A stretch of 64,000 bases of DNA. Origin: Lentzea pudingi (GTDB lineage Bacteria; Actinomycetota; Actinomycetes; Mycobacteriales; Pseudonocardiaceae). The stretch spans positions 87,927 through 151,926 of the forward strand of contig NZ_BMNC01000011.1 in assembly GCF_014646255.1 (NCBI RefSeq), in the 5' to 3' direction. The notes beneath the pieces are model-generated. The model saw nothing but the letters and a program-made list of their open reading frames with translations, was not told the origin of the DNA and made no database searches. Shown here one piece after another: positions 52,118-59,963 of the stretch (positions are counted from its first letter, which is position 1; the number at the start of each line of letters is the position of its first letter). Both the position numbers and the translations under genes were made by a program.

Positions 52118-53617
52118 TCAGCCGGCGACCGAGGTGAAGACCATCGAGTGCCAGCCGGTGGCACCGTCCGGGATGGGAGCGGCGCGCTCGTTGGTCTGCG
52201 TGTACCCCTTGCGGTCGGTGGCACGGCACTCCACGGTGTGGTTGCCCTCCTTCAGGTCCAGCTCGATGCGCCACATCCGCCAGGTGTCGACGTTGACCTC
52301 GGCGGTCAGCATCGTCTCCTGCCACGGCCCGCCGTCGACGCGGACCTCGACGCGGTCGATGCCCGTGTGCTGAGCCCACGCGATGCCCGCCGCCACGAAC
52401 TTCCCCGCCGGTACCCGTTCGAACGACTTCGGCCTGTCCACCCGGGACATCACCTTGACCGGGGCCTTCTTGCCCCAGCCGCGCTGCGCCCAGTACGGGT
52501 CGAACGCGTCGAACGTCGTGAGCTCCATGTCCACCAGCCACTTCGTGGCGGAGACGTAGCCGTAGAGCCCGGGAACGACCATGCGGACCGGGAAACCGCG
52601 CTCCAGCGGCAACGGCTCGCCGTTCATCCCGATGGCCAGCATGGCGTTCGAGCCGGGAGCCATGATCGACTCGACCGGCGTGCCGCACGTCCAGCCGTCC
52701 ACGCTGCGCGTCGCGAGCTGGTCGGCGCCGGGACGCACCCCCGCGTCCCGCAACAGGTCCGCCAGGTCGACGCCGATGAAGTTCGACGTGGAGATGTACG
52801 GGCCGCCGACCTCGTTGGACACGCACACCAGCGTGATGGTCTTCTCCAGCAACGGACGCCGCAGCAGGTCGTCGTAGGTCAGCACCATCTCGTTGTCCAC
52901 CATGCCGTGCACGCGCATCCGCCAGTCCTCCGCCCGCAACCGCGGGACGGAGAGCGCGGTGTCGACCCGGTAGAACTTCTCGTTCGGCGTCAGGAACGTC
53001 GGCGTGCCCTCGCGGGCGAAGTCGGCGTTGAACGGGATCTCCGGCGCCTTCTTCCCGGGCCGCAACGTGATCCCCCGCCGCGAGGCCTCGACGTCCACCC
53101 GGCCGGCCAGGAACTGACCGCCCACGGCCGCAACTCCCGCGCCGGCCGCGATCGCCGCGGTCGACAGCAGGAACCTGCGCCGTCCTGGCACCTCGGCGGG
53201 CGCCTGGGACCACAGCCAGCGGAACGCCAGGACACCGACCGCGAGACTGACCAGCGGGGCGATCACGGCCCACCCCGTCGTGGTGGGTCTGGCCAGCACC
53301 GCGGCCACCCCGAGCAGGCCGAGCACACCGGCGAGCGCCATGCCGGGCCACGGGCTGCGGCGCGACAGCAGACCCGCCACCACGCCGAGCACCGCGAGCG
53401 CGACCGCCATGCCGCCGAGCAGCACCAGCTTGTCGTTCTCGCCGAACGTGCGGATCGCGAAGTCCTTGACCGGATGGGGCGTCAGGTCGATCGCGGTGTT
53501 GCCGACCGCGAGGAACGGCGACGCCAGCGGACTCACGAGACCCGCGACGAGGTGTCCTGCCGCCAACGCCGCAGCGACCGACACCAGGCCGATGAGGACG
53601 GATCGTGTTGCCTTCAC
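52118..53617 (-). CDS. Membrane-anchored molybdopterin oxidoreductase (sulfite oxidase fold)
   Basis: A 499-residue protein. Four hydrophobic segments occupy about residues 5-25, 62-82, 92-108 and 114-133. A Tat-like RRRFLLSTAAIAAG follows at about 146-159, so the enzyme domain is presumably outside. The molybdopterin domain (about 225-400) has its Mo-ligand Cys265 in ITLVCVSNEVGG, then STSNFIGVDLADLL and the RSVDGWTCGTP loop. A C-terminal dimerisation Ig-like domain follows (VEVRVDGGPW). Relatives include YedY/MsrP (repair of oxidised Met) and sulfite oxidases. GTG 53617 was chosen because it lies exactly six bases after the -10 box CGAACC; ATG 53644 overlaps the promoter and is unlikely. 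Confidence 0.9.
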   Translation of the reverse strand: MKATRSVLIGLVSVAAALAAGHLVAGLVSPLASPFLAVGNTAIDLTPHPVKDFAIRTFGENDKLVLLGGMAVALAVLGVVAGLLSRRSPWPGMALAGVLGLLGVAAVLARPTTTGWAVIAPLVSLAVGVLAFRWLWSQAPAEVPGRRRFLLSTAAIAAGAGVAAVGGQFLAGRVDVEASRRGITLRPGKKAPEIPFNADFAREGTPTFLTPNEKFYRVDTALSVPRLRAEDWRMRVHGMVDNEMVLTYDDLLRRPLLEKTITLVCVSNEVGGPYISTSNFIGVDLADLLRDAGVRPGADQLATRSVDGWTCGTPVESIMAPGSNAMLAIGMNGEPLPLERGFPVRMVVPGLYGYVSATKWLVDMELTTFDAFDPYWAQRGWGKKAPVKVMSRVDRPKSFERVPAGKFVAAGIAWAQHTGIDRVEVRVDGGPWQETMLTAEVNVDTWRMWRIELDLKEGNHTVECRATDRKGYTQTNERAAPIPDGATGWHSMVFTSVAG

Positions 53618-53623
53618 ACGTGT

Positions 53624-53651
53624 GGTTCGAAACGAACCCCACATCGGATTG
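53624..53651 (-). promoter_or_regulatory. ECF-type promoter CAATCC-N16-CGAACC (molybdoenzyme gene)
   Basis: On the - strand: -35 CAATCC (53651-53646), 16-base spacer, -10 CGAACC (53629-53624), then six bases to GTG 53617. It supports the short start of the molybdoenzyme. Confidence 0.78.
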
Positions 53652-53777
53652 GCACCAGACCCATTCGGGGTTTTCCACACGACCAGAGCAGTGCTCCAGA
53701 TCACATCTGTTCACCCCAAGCGTCGTAACTGGCCGAATCAGCCCGCGACGCACAGTGACTGGCGCTACGGTGGCCCG

Positions 53778-54656
53778 ATGCTCACGGCGTGGGGGCTGAC
53801 CAAGGCCTACGAGGGTCGGACGGTCGTTGATCAGGTGGGCTTCGAGCTCCAACCGGGCACCGTGACGGCCTTCCTCGGGCCCAACGGGGCCGGCAAGTCG
53901 ACGACCCTGCGGATGATCACCGGACTCACCAGACCCGACCGCGGTCAGGCGACGGTGGCGGGCCGGCCGTTCACCGCGTGGCCCAACCCGGCCCATGTGG
54001 CCGGGGTGCTGCTCGACGCCGCGGCCGTCCACCCGGGCCGCAGCGGGCGCGGGCACCTGCGCATGGCCGCGACGCTGGCCGGGGTGCCCGCTCGCAGGGC
54101 GGACGAGGTGCTCGAGGTGCTGGGGCTCGCCGACGCGGCCACCCGCAAGATCGGCAAGTACAGCCTCGGCATGCGCCAGCGCCTGGGCATCGCCCACGCC
54201 CTGCTCACCAACCCGCCGCTGCTCGTGCTGGACGAGCCCATCAACGGGCTCGACCCCGAGGGCATCCGTGCGGTGCGCACCCTGTTGCGGGGCCACGCCT
54301 CCCGCGGCGGCACCGTGCTGCTGTCCAGCCACGTGCTGTCCGAAGTGGACCAGACCGCCGACCGCGTGCTGGTGATCGGCAACGGCCGCATCGTCGCGGA
54401 CGGCCCGCTGGCGAGCCTGACCACGTCGTCACGTTCGCTGGTGCGCGCCAAGGACATGAACCGCCTGGCCGGCGCGCTGCAGCGGGGCGGCGTCGCGATC
54501 CAGCCAGCGCCGGACGGGTACATCGCCGCCCACGCGCCGGTCGAGCGGGTCTCGGACGTCACGTTCGCCGCGGGCATCCCGTTGCTGGGTCTGCGCGAGG
54601 AGCAGATGAGCCTCGAGGACCTGTTCTTCCGTCTCACGAGTGGAGGCAGGGCATGA
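53778..54656 (+). CDS. ABC transporter ATP-binding protein
   Basis: A 292-residue ABC-2 type ATPase. Walker A is GPNGAGKST (about residues 34-42), then LLDAAAVHPGRSGRGHL, signature YSLGMRQRLGIAHALL, Walker B LLVLDEPINGLD (Ile in place of the usual Thr of EPTN) and H-loop LLSSHVLSEV. The C-terminal about 80 residues form the accessory domain of drug or lipid exporters. ATG 53778 lies six bases after TACGGT (53766-53771), so the message is probably leaderless with a housekeeping -10 box. The stop overlaps the permease start (ATGA). The substrate is unknown. Confidence 0.92.
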   Translation: MLTAWGLTKAYEGRTVVDQVGFELQPGTVTAFLGPNGAGKSTTLRMITGLTRPDRGQATVAGRPFTAWPNPAHVAGVLLDAAAVHPGRSGRGHLRMAATLAGVPARRADEVLEVLGLADAATRKIGKYSLGMRQRLGIAHALLTNPPLLVLDEPINGLDPEGIRAVRTLLRGHASRGGTVLLSSHVLSEVDQTADRVLVIGNGRIVADGPLASLTTSSRSLVRAKDMNRLAGALQRGGVAIQPAPDGYIAAHAPVERVSDVTFAAGIPLLGLREEQMSLEDLFFRLTSGGRA

Positions 54657-55447
54657 TCCCCGGCCACGTCGCCCCGCCGGTGGTCGCGCCCGCCGGTGGT
54701 CCCTGGGCGGCGCGTGCCGCCGAGCGCTCACCGTTCTGGCGGCTGGTCGCGGTCGAGCTGCGCAAGCTCGTCGGTACCCGCTCGGACAAGCTCGTCCTGG
54801 TCTTCGCCCCGGTCTTCCTGATCGGCCTGATGGTGCTGTTCACGCTCCCGCAGACGAACCTCGCGAGCGCGGGCAAGCAGATCGGGCCGCTGCTGATCGT
54901 GGTCCAGCTCGGTCTGCTGCTCGTGTTCGCGACCGTGATCAAGCTGGTCGCGGGAGAGTGGCAGTACAAGAGCGTGCAGCCGACGTTGCTGGTGCAGCCC
55001 TCCCGCGTGCGCTACTTCCTGGCGCAGGGCACGGTTCTCGCGATCGTGTGGCTCGCGTGCTCGCTGTTCACGTTCGTCCTGTACCCGTTGCTCATCAGGA
55101 CCGCCGCGAACGGGAACAGCCACAACTACCTGCTCGGCATGCGCCTGGGCTGGGTGCTCGGCGTTGCCATGCTGGCCACCGCCCTGGTCCTGCTCACCGC
55201 GTTGATCGTCTCGCTGCTCGTGCCGAACACGGGTGGCGCGCTGACGGTGTTCTTCATCGTGGTGCCGATCCTGATGCTCGCGAGGATGGCGTTGCCGGAG
55301 GTGTTCGGCCTGATCTACCCGCTGGAAGCCGCCTGGCACCTGGCGGGGCTCGGCACGGGCTGGGTGCAGACCGCGTGCTCGCTGGCACTCTGGCTGGCGC
55401 TGCTCGCTTTCTCGCTCTTCCGCTTGCAGCGCCGCGACGCGGGCTAA
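54653..55447 (+). CDS. ABC-2 type transporter permease
   Basis: A 264-residue membrane protein with six hydrophobic segments, beginning with VLVFAPVFLIGLMVLFTL (about 48-65) and ending ACSLALWLALLAFSLFRL. It is preceded by a cytoplasmic helix FWRLVAVELRKLVGTRSDK typical of ABC-2 permeases. The start overlaps the ATPase stop by four bases, so a stoichiometric exporter complex of two ATPases and two permeases is expected. The 3' end overlaps the convergent lipoprotein gene by four bases. No resistance or biosynthesis genes sit nearby to suggest the substrate. Confidence 0.9.
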   Translation: MIPGHVAPPVVAPAGGPWAARAAERSPFWRLVAVELRKLVGTRSDKLVLVFAPVFLIGLMVLFTLPQTNLASAGKQIGPLLIVVQLGLLLVFATVIKLVAGEWQYKSVQPTLLVQPSRVRYFLAQGTVLAIVWLACSLFTFVLYPLLIRTAANGNSHNYLLGMRLGWVLGVAMLATALVLLTALIVSLLVPNTGGALTVFFIVVPILMLARMALPEVFGLIYPLEAAWHLAGLGTGWVQTACSLALWLALLAFSLFRLQRRDAG

Positions 55448-56091
55448 CGCGCCCGGCTGCCGCCGTTCTCGTCGATCAGCGGCAGCAGCTTCTCCGCCGC
55501 GGCCTTCGCCGGAGGGCAGAACTCCCGCATCGCCCGATCGATCGGCTGGTCGACGTCCTGGCTCGTCAACGCGATGCTTTCCTCGAGGTCCATCGAGGCG
55601 TCCACCTCGAAGGGCAGCTCGGACCCGGTGTCCACGGTGACCGTGCAGTTCTGGTTCACCTCGCCACTGATCACCGTGGTCGCGTAGTAGCGGCCGAGCA
55701 GGACGGACCGCTGGAAGTGGTGCCCGGCGCCACGATCGCCGTTCCACACGTCCACGAAGTGCTTCGCGTTCGACTTCCGCCCGGCACCCGGCCCCAGCAG
55801 CGCGATCGTCATCCTGCCCCACTCGAAGTCCGCGAGGCAGCCGCCGCCGTTGCCCGAGATCGGCTTCTTCGCCGAGCCGATCAGCTCCCGCAGGTTCGGC
55901 GGCAACGTCTCGCACGTGTTGTCGAAGACCGGCGGACGGTTCAGGTTGAAGTCGAGGTTGTCGTAGGCGATCGCCTGCGGGTCCAGCGCCGGTCCCGGCG
56001 AGCCCAGCGGCGGCTCCGGCGGTGAGGTGCAGGCCGTGAGGGCCGAGACGGCGGCCAGGACGGCGGTGAAGCGGATCGCGCGCGTGCCCAT
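55444..56091 (-). CDS. DUF3558-like lipoprotein
   Basis: A 215-residue lipoprotein. The lipobox ALTAC gives Cys21, followed by a Pro-rich spacer (PPEPPLGSPGPALDP). The body contains the paired cysteines of DUF3558-type proteins (FDNTCETLPPN, GNGGGCLADFEW and NQNCTVTV). A final cysteine lies in REFCPPAKAAAEKLLP. It is the second lipoprotein of this kind in the window, after 19191-19775, but here it stands alone. ATG 56091 is the first good start. The function is unknown; it is anchored on the outer face of the membrane. Confidence 0.82.
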   Translation of the reverse strand: MGTRAIRFTAVLAAVSALTACTSPPEPPLGSPGPALDPQAIAYDNLDFNLNRPPVFDNTCETLPPNLRELIGSAKKPISGNGGGCLADFEWGRMTIALLGPGAGRKSNAKHFVDVWNGDRGAGHHFQRSVLLGRYYATTVISGEVNQNCTVTVDTGSELPFEVDASMDLEESIALTSQDVDQPIDRAMREFCPPAKAAAEKLLPLIDENGGSRAR

Positions 56092-56204
56092 GTGGCCAAG
56101 TTCAGCACATCCGCGATCTTCTGACGGCCGTTTGGACGATTCGCCCGCCCGCACGACCGGGTGACATCGGTACCGTCGGGGAAGCCGGACATCTGGGGGC
56201 GGGC

Positions 56205-56942
56205 ATGACCGAGCTGTACGACGAGATCGGCACCGGGTACTCGCTGGGACGACGGACGGATCCGCGCTGGATGGCCGAGATCCTCGCCGCGCTCGGCACT
56301 GCGGGATCCATCGCCGACGTGGGCGCGGGCACCGGTTCGTACGAGCCGCCGGGCCGGACGGTGCTGGCACTCGAACCGTCCAGCGAGATGATCCGGCAGC
56401 GACCGCCCGGCGCGAGTCCCGCCGTGCGCGCCGTCGCCGAAGCCCTGCCGTTGCGCGACAACGCCGTCGAGGCCGCGCTGGCCGTGCTCACCGTCCACCA
56501 CTGGACGGACTGGCGGGCGGGGCTCGCCGAACTCCGCCGGATCGCGCCGCGCCGGGTCGTGCTGGCCTACGACACGCGCCGGCACAGCGAGTTCTGGTTC
56601 GTCCGCGAGTACGTGCCCGAGATCGCGGAGCTGGAACGCACCCGGCCGTCCGCGGACGACATCGCGCACGAGCTCGGCGCGGACCGCGTCACCGTCCTGC
56701 CGCTGCCGTGGGACTTCACCGACGGGGTGTTCCCGGCCCACTGGCGGCGCCCGGCCGCCTACCTCGACCCCGGTGTCCGCCGCGCGTGCTCCGCGCTCGC
56801 CCAGACCGCTCCGGCCTCCGTCGAGCGGGGCATCGGGCGGCTGCGGGAGGACCTGCGCAGCGGCCGGTGGCACGACACCCACCGCGACCTGCTCGAACTC
56901 GACGAGTGGGACGCCGGGTTCCGGCTCGTCGTGTCGGGCTAG
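56205..56942 (+). CDS. Class I SAM-dependent methyltransferase
   Basis: A 245-residue enzyme. Motif I is ADVGAGTGSYE (residues about 38-48), motif II LALEPSSEMIRQRP, motif III near AEALPLRDNAVEAAL, then VLTVHHWTDW, which resembles the UbiE/COQ5-like Methyltransf_11 group. The substrate pocket region (about 130-200) is variable and gives no hint. ATG 56205 follows GGGGGCGGGC. The stop overlaps the convergent TIGR03086-type gene by four bases. The target small molecule is unknown. Confidence 0.88.
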   Translation: MTELYDEIGTGYSLGRRTDPRWMAEILAALGTAGSIADVGAGTGSYEPPGRTVLALEPSSEMIRQRPPGASPAVRAVAEALPLRDNAVEAALAVLTVHHWTDWRAGLAELRRIAPRRVVLAYDTRRHSEFWFVREYVPEIAELERTRPSADDIAHELGADRVTVLPLPWDFTDGVFPAHWRRPAAYLDPGVRRACSALAQTAPASVERGIGRLREDLRSGRWHDTHRDLLELDEWDAGFRLVVSG

Positions 56943-57517
56943 GACCAGTCGGGCGACCGTCCCAGCGTCGCCAGGATCCGGCGCAGCGGGTCGGAGTCGT
57001 GCTCTTCCAGAGCGGGTTTGAACGGCGCACCGGGCTGCAGCCTGCCGTCGCCGTCCGGGACCGCCAGCGCGATCCGCAACGCTGGTCCGGCGACCTCGGC
57101 GGCCAGGTGGTAGCCGAGGCCGAGCGAACGCGCGACGTCCCAGCCGTGCACCACGTAGTCGATCAGGTGGAACCCGACCGCCTGGACCGCGGGGAAGCTC
57201 GCGCGGAACTCCGGCAGCTCGAACTCCCGTTGCGACACCTCGGGTTCCGCGAACGCGGCCAGGACGTCCTCCGCCGCCTCGGCGTACTCGACCGGTCCGG
57301 CCGGCCGGACCTCCCAGGCCGCGAGTTCTCCTCCCCTGCCCCGTGCCGCGGCGGCGAAGCCGTGGTGCTGGGCGGTCATGTGGGCGAGCAGGCCGGCGAG
57401 CGTCCACTCGGCACAGGGCGTGCGCCTGCCCAGGTCGTCGCCGGACACCCGGGACACGATCTCGACGCTGGTCAGCACCACTTCCCGGTGGAGAGCCAGC
57501 AGGTGATTGATATGCAC
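56939..57517 (-). CDS. TIGR03086-family (DinB/mycothiol-type) metal-binding protein
   Basis: A 192-residue four-helix-bundle protein. The metal ligands of the DinB/MDMPI fold are visible: His in the first helix (HINHLLALHREVV), His in LAGLLAHMTAQHHGF and His in FHLIDYVVHGWDVARSLG. C-A-E-W-T in RTPCAEWTLAGLL is the family signature. Relatives include mycothiol-dependent maleylpyruvate isomerase, but the activity of this subgroup is unknown. The start is GTG 57517 or GTG 57538. The gene is divergent from a MarR regulator with an imperfect palindrome over its start region. Confidence 0.82.
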   Translation of the reverse strand: MHINHLLALHREVVLTSVEIVSRVSGDDLGRRTPCAEWTLAGLLAHMTAQHHGFAAAARGRGGELAAWEVRPAGPVEYAEAAEDVLAAFAEPEVSQREFELPEFRASFPAVQAVGFHLIDYVVHGWDVARSLGLGYHLAAEVAGPALRIALAVPDGDGRLQPGAPFKPALEEHDSDPLRRILATLGRSPDWS

Positions 57518-57541
57518 GTGCTTACGATAAGCAGGCACATA
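57511..57541. promoter_or_regulatory. Imperfect palindrome, candidate MarR operator
   Basis: TATGCACGTGCTTA (57511-57524) and TAAGCAGGCACATA (57528-57541) mirror each other at 10 of 14 positions around CGA. The site lies between the DinB-like gene and the MarR gene and covers their start regions. Confidence 0.6.
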
Positions 57542-57572
57542 TGATTGCCGCAAGGTCGGTATCATCCAGTTC

Positions 57573-58004
57573 GTGGATGGCCGGCGACGTGACCTCGCGG
57601 CGATGATCGCGCCGTTGCAACGAGCGCTGGTCGCCGCCGAGCAGCCGGTGCTGCGCGCCCACGGCCTGAGCATGTGGGGTTACGTCGTGCTGGACGCGCT
57701 CGAAGGCCAGCCGGTGCGCACCCAGGCCGCGCTCGCGGAGTTCATCGGCGCGGACAAGAGCCGCATCATCGGCGTGCTGGACGAACTGGAGAGCGACGGG
57801 CTGCTGGAGCGCACCCGCGACCCGGCGGACCGGCGCGCGCGGCTCGTCGCCATCACCGAGGAGGGCCGCCGCCGCCACGGCGCGGTCCAGGCCGAGATCC
57901 AGCGCGGCGAGGAACGCCTGCTCTCCCGGCTGACCCCGGCCGACCGCGAGGCGTTGCTGCGCTCGCTGACCCTGCTCGTCGACGAGTTGCCGAAGCCCGG
58001 CTGA
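57573..58004 (+). CDS. MarR-family transcriptional regulator
   Basis: A 143-residue winged-helix protein. The recognition helix is in RTQAALAEFIGADKSRIIGVLDELE (residues about 49-73 as a region), with the wing RDPADRRARLVAITEEGRRR. The first helices (AMIAPLQRALVAAEQPVLR) form the dimer interface. No cysteine is present, so it should respond to a bound ligand rather than oxidation. It lies between the divergent DinB-like gene and the M20 hydrolase, whose start is ten bases after its stop. It probably controls both and itself through the palindrome at 57511-57541. Confidence 0.88.
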   Translation: MDGRRRDLAAMIAPLQRALVAAEQPVLRAHGLSMWGYVVLDALEGQPVRTQAALAEFIGADKSRIIGVLDELESDGLLERTRDPADRRARLVAITEEGRRRHGAVQAEIQRGEERLLSRLTPADREALLRSLTLLVDELPKPG

Positions 58005-58014
58005 GGGAGACACA

Positions 58015-59205
58015 GTGCCCGACCTGCACGCGCTCTACCGTGATCTGCACCAGCACCCCGAGCTGTCGCTGCAGGAGTTCCGCACGGCCGGTGTGCTCGC
58101 GGACGCGTTGCGGCCGTTGGGATACGAGGTCACGACCGAGGTCGGTGGCACGGGCGTGGTGGGTGTGCTGCGCAACGGCGACGGGCCGGTCGTGATGCTG
58201 CGGGCGGACATCGACGCGTTGCCCGTGGAGGAGACGACGGGGCTGCCGTACGCGTCCACTGCCCGTGCGACCAATTCGGACGGTGAGGACGTGCCGGTGT
58301 CGCACGCGTGCGGGCACGACATGCACGCCACGTGCCTGATCGGCGCGGCCGAACGTTTGTCGGAAACGCGCGAGGAGTGGTCCGGCACGCTGCTCGTGGT
58401 GTTCCAGCCCGCCGAGGAACTGGGTCTCGGCGCCCGGAACATGGTCGCCGACGGGTTGTTCGAACGGTTCGGCAAGCCGGAAGTCGTGCTGGCGCAACAC
58501 GTCAGCCCGTTGCCCGCCGGGATGATCGCGTACGGCAGCGGCCCGCTGATGGCGGCCTCGGACTCGGTCCACATCACGCTGTTCGGGCGCGGCGGCCACG
58601 GTTCGGCGCCGGAGATCGCGGTCGACCCGGTACTGATGGCCGCGCATACCGTCGTGCGGCTGCAAGGCATCGTCGCGCGCGAGATCGCGCCGTCCGAACG
58701 TGCCGTCGTCACGGTCGGACGCTTGCAGGCGGGTACGAAGGAGAACGTCATCCCGGAGACGGCCGAGATCGGCGTCAACATCCGGACGTTCAGCGATCAC
58801 ATCCGCGGCATCGTCCGTGCCGCCGTCGAACGGATCGCGCGCGCCGAGGCCACCGCGTCCGGGGCGCCGCGCGAGCCCGAGTTCGACTGGTACGACGGCA
58901 CGCCGGTGCTCGTGTCCGACCCGGACGCGACCACGAGGACGGTGGCCGCGTTCGCCGAGCACTTCGGCACCGGCAACCTGATCCCCGGCGCGGTCGTGAA
59001 CGCCAGCGAGGACGTCGGCGTGTTCGGCACGTCCGCGGGCGTGCCGACCGTGTTCTGGTTCCTGGGCGGCACCGACTTCAGCACCCGCGACCCCGGCAGG
59101 CCCGTCGCGATGAACCACTCCCCCGAGTTCGCGCCGGACGTCGAGCCGACGCTGTCCACCGGGGTCGACGCGCTGGTCGTGGCCGCGCGGGCGTGGCTCG
59201 GGTAG
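58015..59205 (+). CDS. M20-family amidohydrolase
   Basis: A 396-residue metallopeptidase of the hippurate/N-acyl-amino-acid hydrolase type. Metal ligands appear in ACGHDMHAT (about 97-105), with VVFQPAEELGLGA supplying the catalytic Glu pair, an AQHVSPLPAG segment and the final His in AMNHSPEFAPD. The dimerisation domain (about 180-290) begins HITLFGRGGHGSAPE. It removes acyl groups from amino acids or related conjugates; indole-acetyl-amino-acid hydrolases are in the same family. GTG 58015 follows GGGAG at the normal distance. It is coupled to the MarR gene. Confidence 0.9.
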   Translation: MPDLHALYRDLHQHPELSLQEFRTAGVLADALRPLGYEVTTEVGGTGVVGVLRNGDGPVVMLRADIDALPVEETTGLPYASTARATNSDGEDVPVSHACGHDMHATCLIGAAERLSETREEWSGTLLVVFQPAEELGLGARNMVADGLFERFGKPEVVLAQHVSPLPAGMIAYGSGPLMAASDSVHITLFGRGGHGSAPEIAVDPVLMAAHTVVRLQGIVAREIAPSERAVVTVGRLQAGTKENVIPETAEIGVNIRTFSDHIRGIVRAAVERIARAEATASGAPREPEFDWYDGTPVLVSDPDATTRTVAAFAEHFGTGNLIPGAVVNASEDVGVFGTSAGVPTVFWFLGGTDFSTRDPGRPVAMNHSPEFAPDVEPTLSTGVDALVVAARAWLG

Positions 59206-59237
59206 CCGCGATCCTGTTGTGCACAACGGCAGACGGC

Positions 59238-59864
59238 TCAGGTGGCCGCGATCCCGTCGTACATGACGCGGCGCAGCGCCTCGCTCTGCGCCGCCTGGGC
59301 TTCCGGCATGCGCAGCGATGAGATGGCGGTGCCGAGGATCATGCCGTTGATCGCCCTGGCCGTGTTGTCGACGTCGAGGTCGGCGCGCAGGTAGCCCAGT
59401 TCGACGCCGTGCGAGAGGTACGCGGACGTGAGGCCGGCGGCCAGGTCGAACAGGTCGAGGATCCGCTCCGCCATGGCGCGGTCGATGCCGGGCGCCTCGA
59501 ACAGCAGCAGGCGGGGCACTCGGGGGTCCTCGCCGAAGATGCGGCCGAGCGACTCGCCGATGCGCGCGGACTGCTCGCGGTACTCGGCGAGCGTCGAGAC
59601 CGCGTCCGGGGCGTTCTCCGCCGTGAGCGCGCCGGTGATGCGGCCGACCAGGTCGTCGACGACGTGGTCGACGATGTCCCGCTTGTTCTGGAAGTAGCGG
59701 TAGAACGTGCCGTGCCCGATGCCGAGCCGCGCGGCCACGTCGGCGATCCCGGTGGCGTGGTAACCGCGTTCGGCGAAGCAGTCGAAGGCCGCGTCGATGA
59801 TCTCGCGGCGCAGTTCCTGCTTCCTGCGCTCGGCGCGGCTGACGGGTTCGGCGCTGGACGTCAT
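59238..59864 (-). CDS. TetR-family transcriptional regulator
   Basis: A 208-residue repressor. The N-terminal helix-turn-helix spans about 15-60: RREIIDAAFDCFAERGYHAT, then IADVAARLGIGHGTFYRYFQNKR. The C-terminal ligand domain is all helical, with a TetR_C shape (EDPRVPRLLLFEAPGIDRAM). It is divergent from a flavin monooxygenase, with 99 bp between starts. That space contains two tandem 20-bp repeats starting 19 bases apart. Repression of the monooxygenase, relieved by its substrate, is the simplest reading. Confidence 0.9.
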   Translation of the reverse strand: MTSSAEPVSRAERRKQELRREIIDAAFDCFAERGYHATGIADVAARLGIGHGTFYRYFQNKRDIVDHVVDDLVGRITGALTAENAPDAVSTLAEYREQSARIGESLGRIFGEDPRVPRLLLFEAPGIDRAMAERILDLFDLAAGLTSAYLSHGVELGYLRADLDVDNTARAINGMILGTAISSLRMPEAQAAQSEALRRVMYDGIAAT

Positions 59865-59905
59865 GCGCCCGAGTCTATGACCTGCGGAGTCTTGCGATCA
59901 CCAGC

Positions 59906-59944
59906 GGAACTGACATACGGTTCCGAAACTGACACGCGATTCCG
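59906..59944. promoter_or_regulatory. Tandem TetR-type operators
   Basis: Two related 20-mers, 59906-59925 and 59925-59944, share the pattern G(G/A)AACTGACA(T/C)(A/G)CG(G/A)TTCCG and start 19 bases apart. The first is also an inverted repeat (GGAAC/GTTCC). They end 19 bases before the monooxygenase ATG. Cooperative binding of the adjacent TetR protein is inferred. Confidence 0.7.
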
Positions 59945-59963
59945 TTCGAGTGCGGAGGCCTGG

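Noticed and set aside
53712..53739. Possible sixth CAATCC-type promoter before the ABC transporter
   Set aside because: CGAATC is present at 53734-53739, but the hexamer at the required distance is CACCCC and the spacing to ATG 53778 does not fit. A TACGGT box six bases before the ATG explains the start better.
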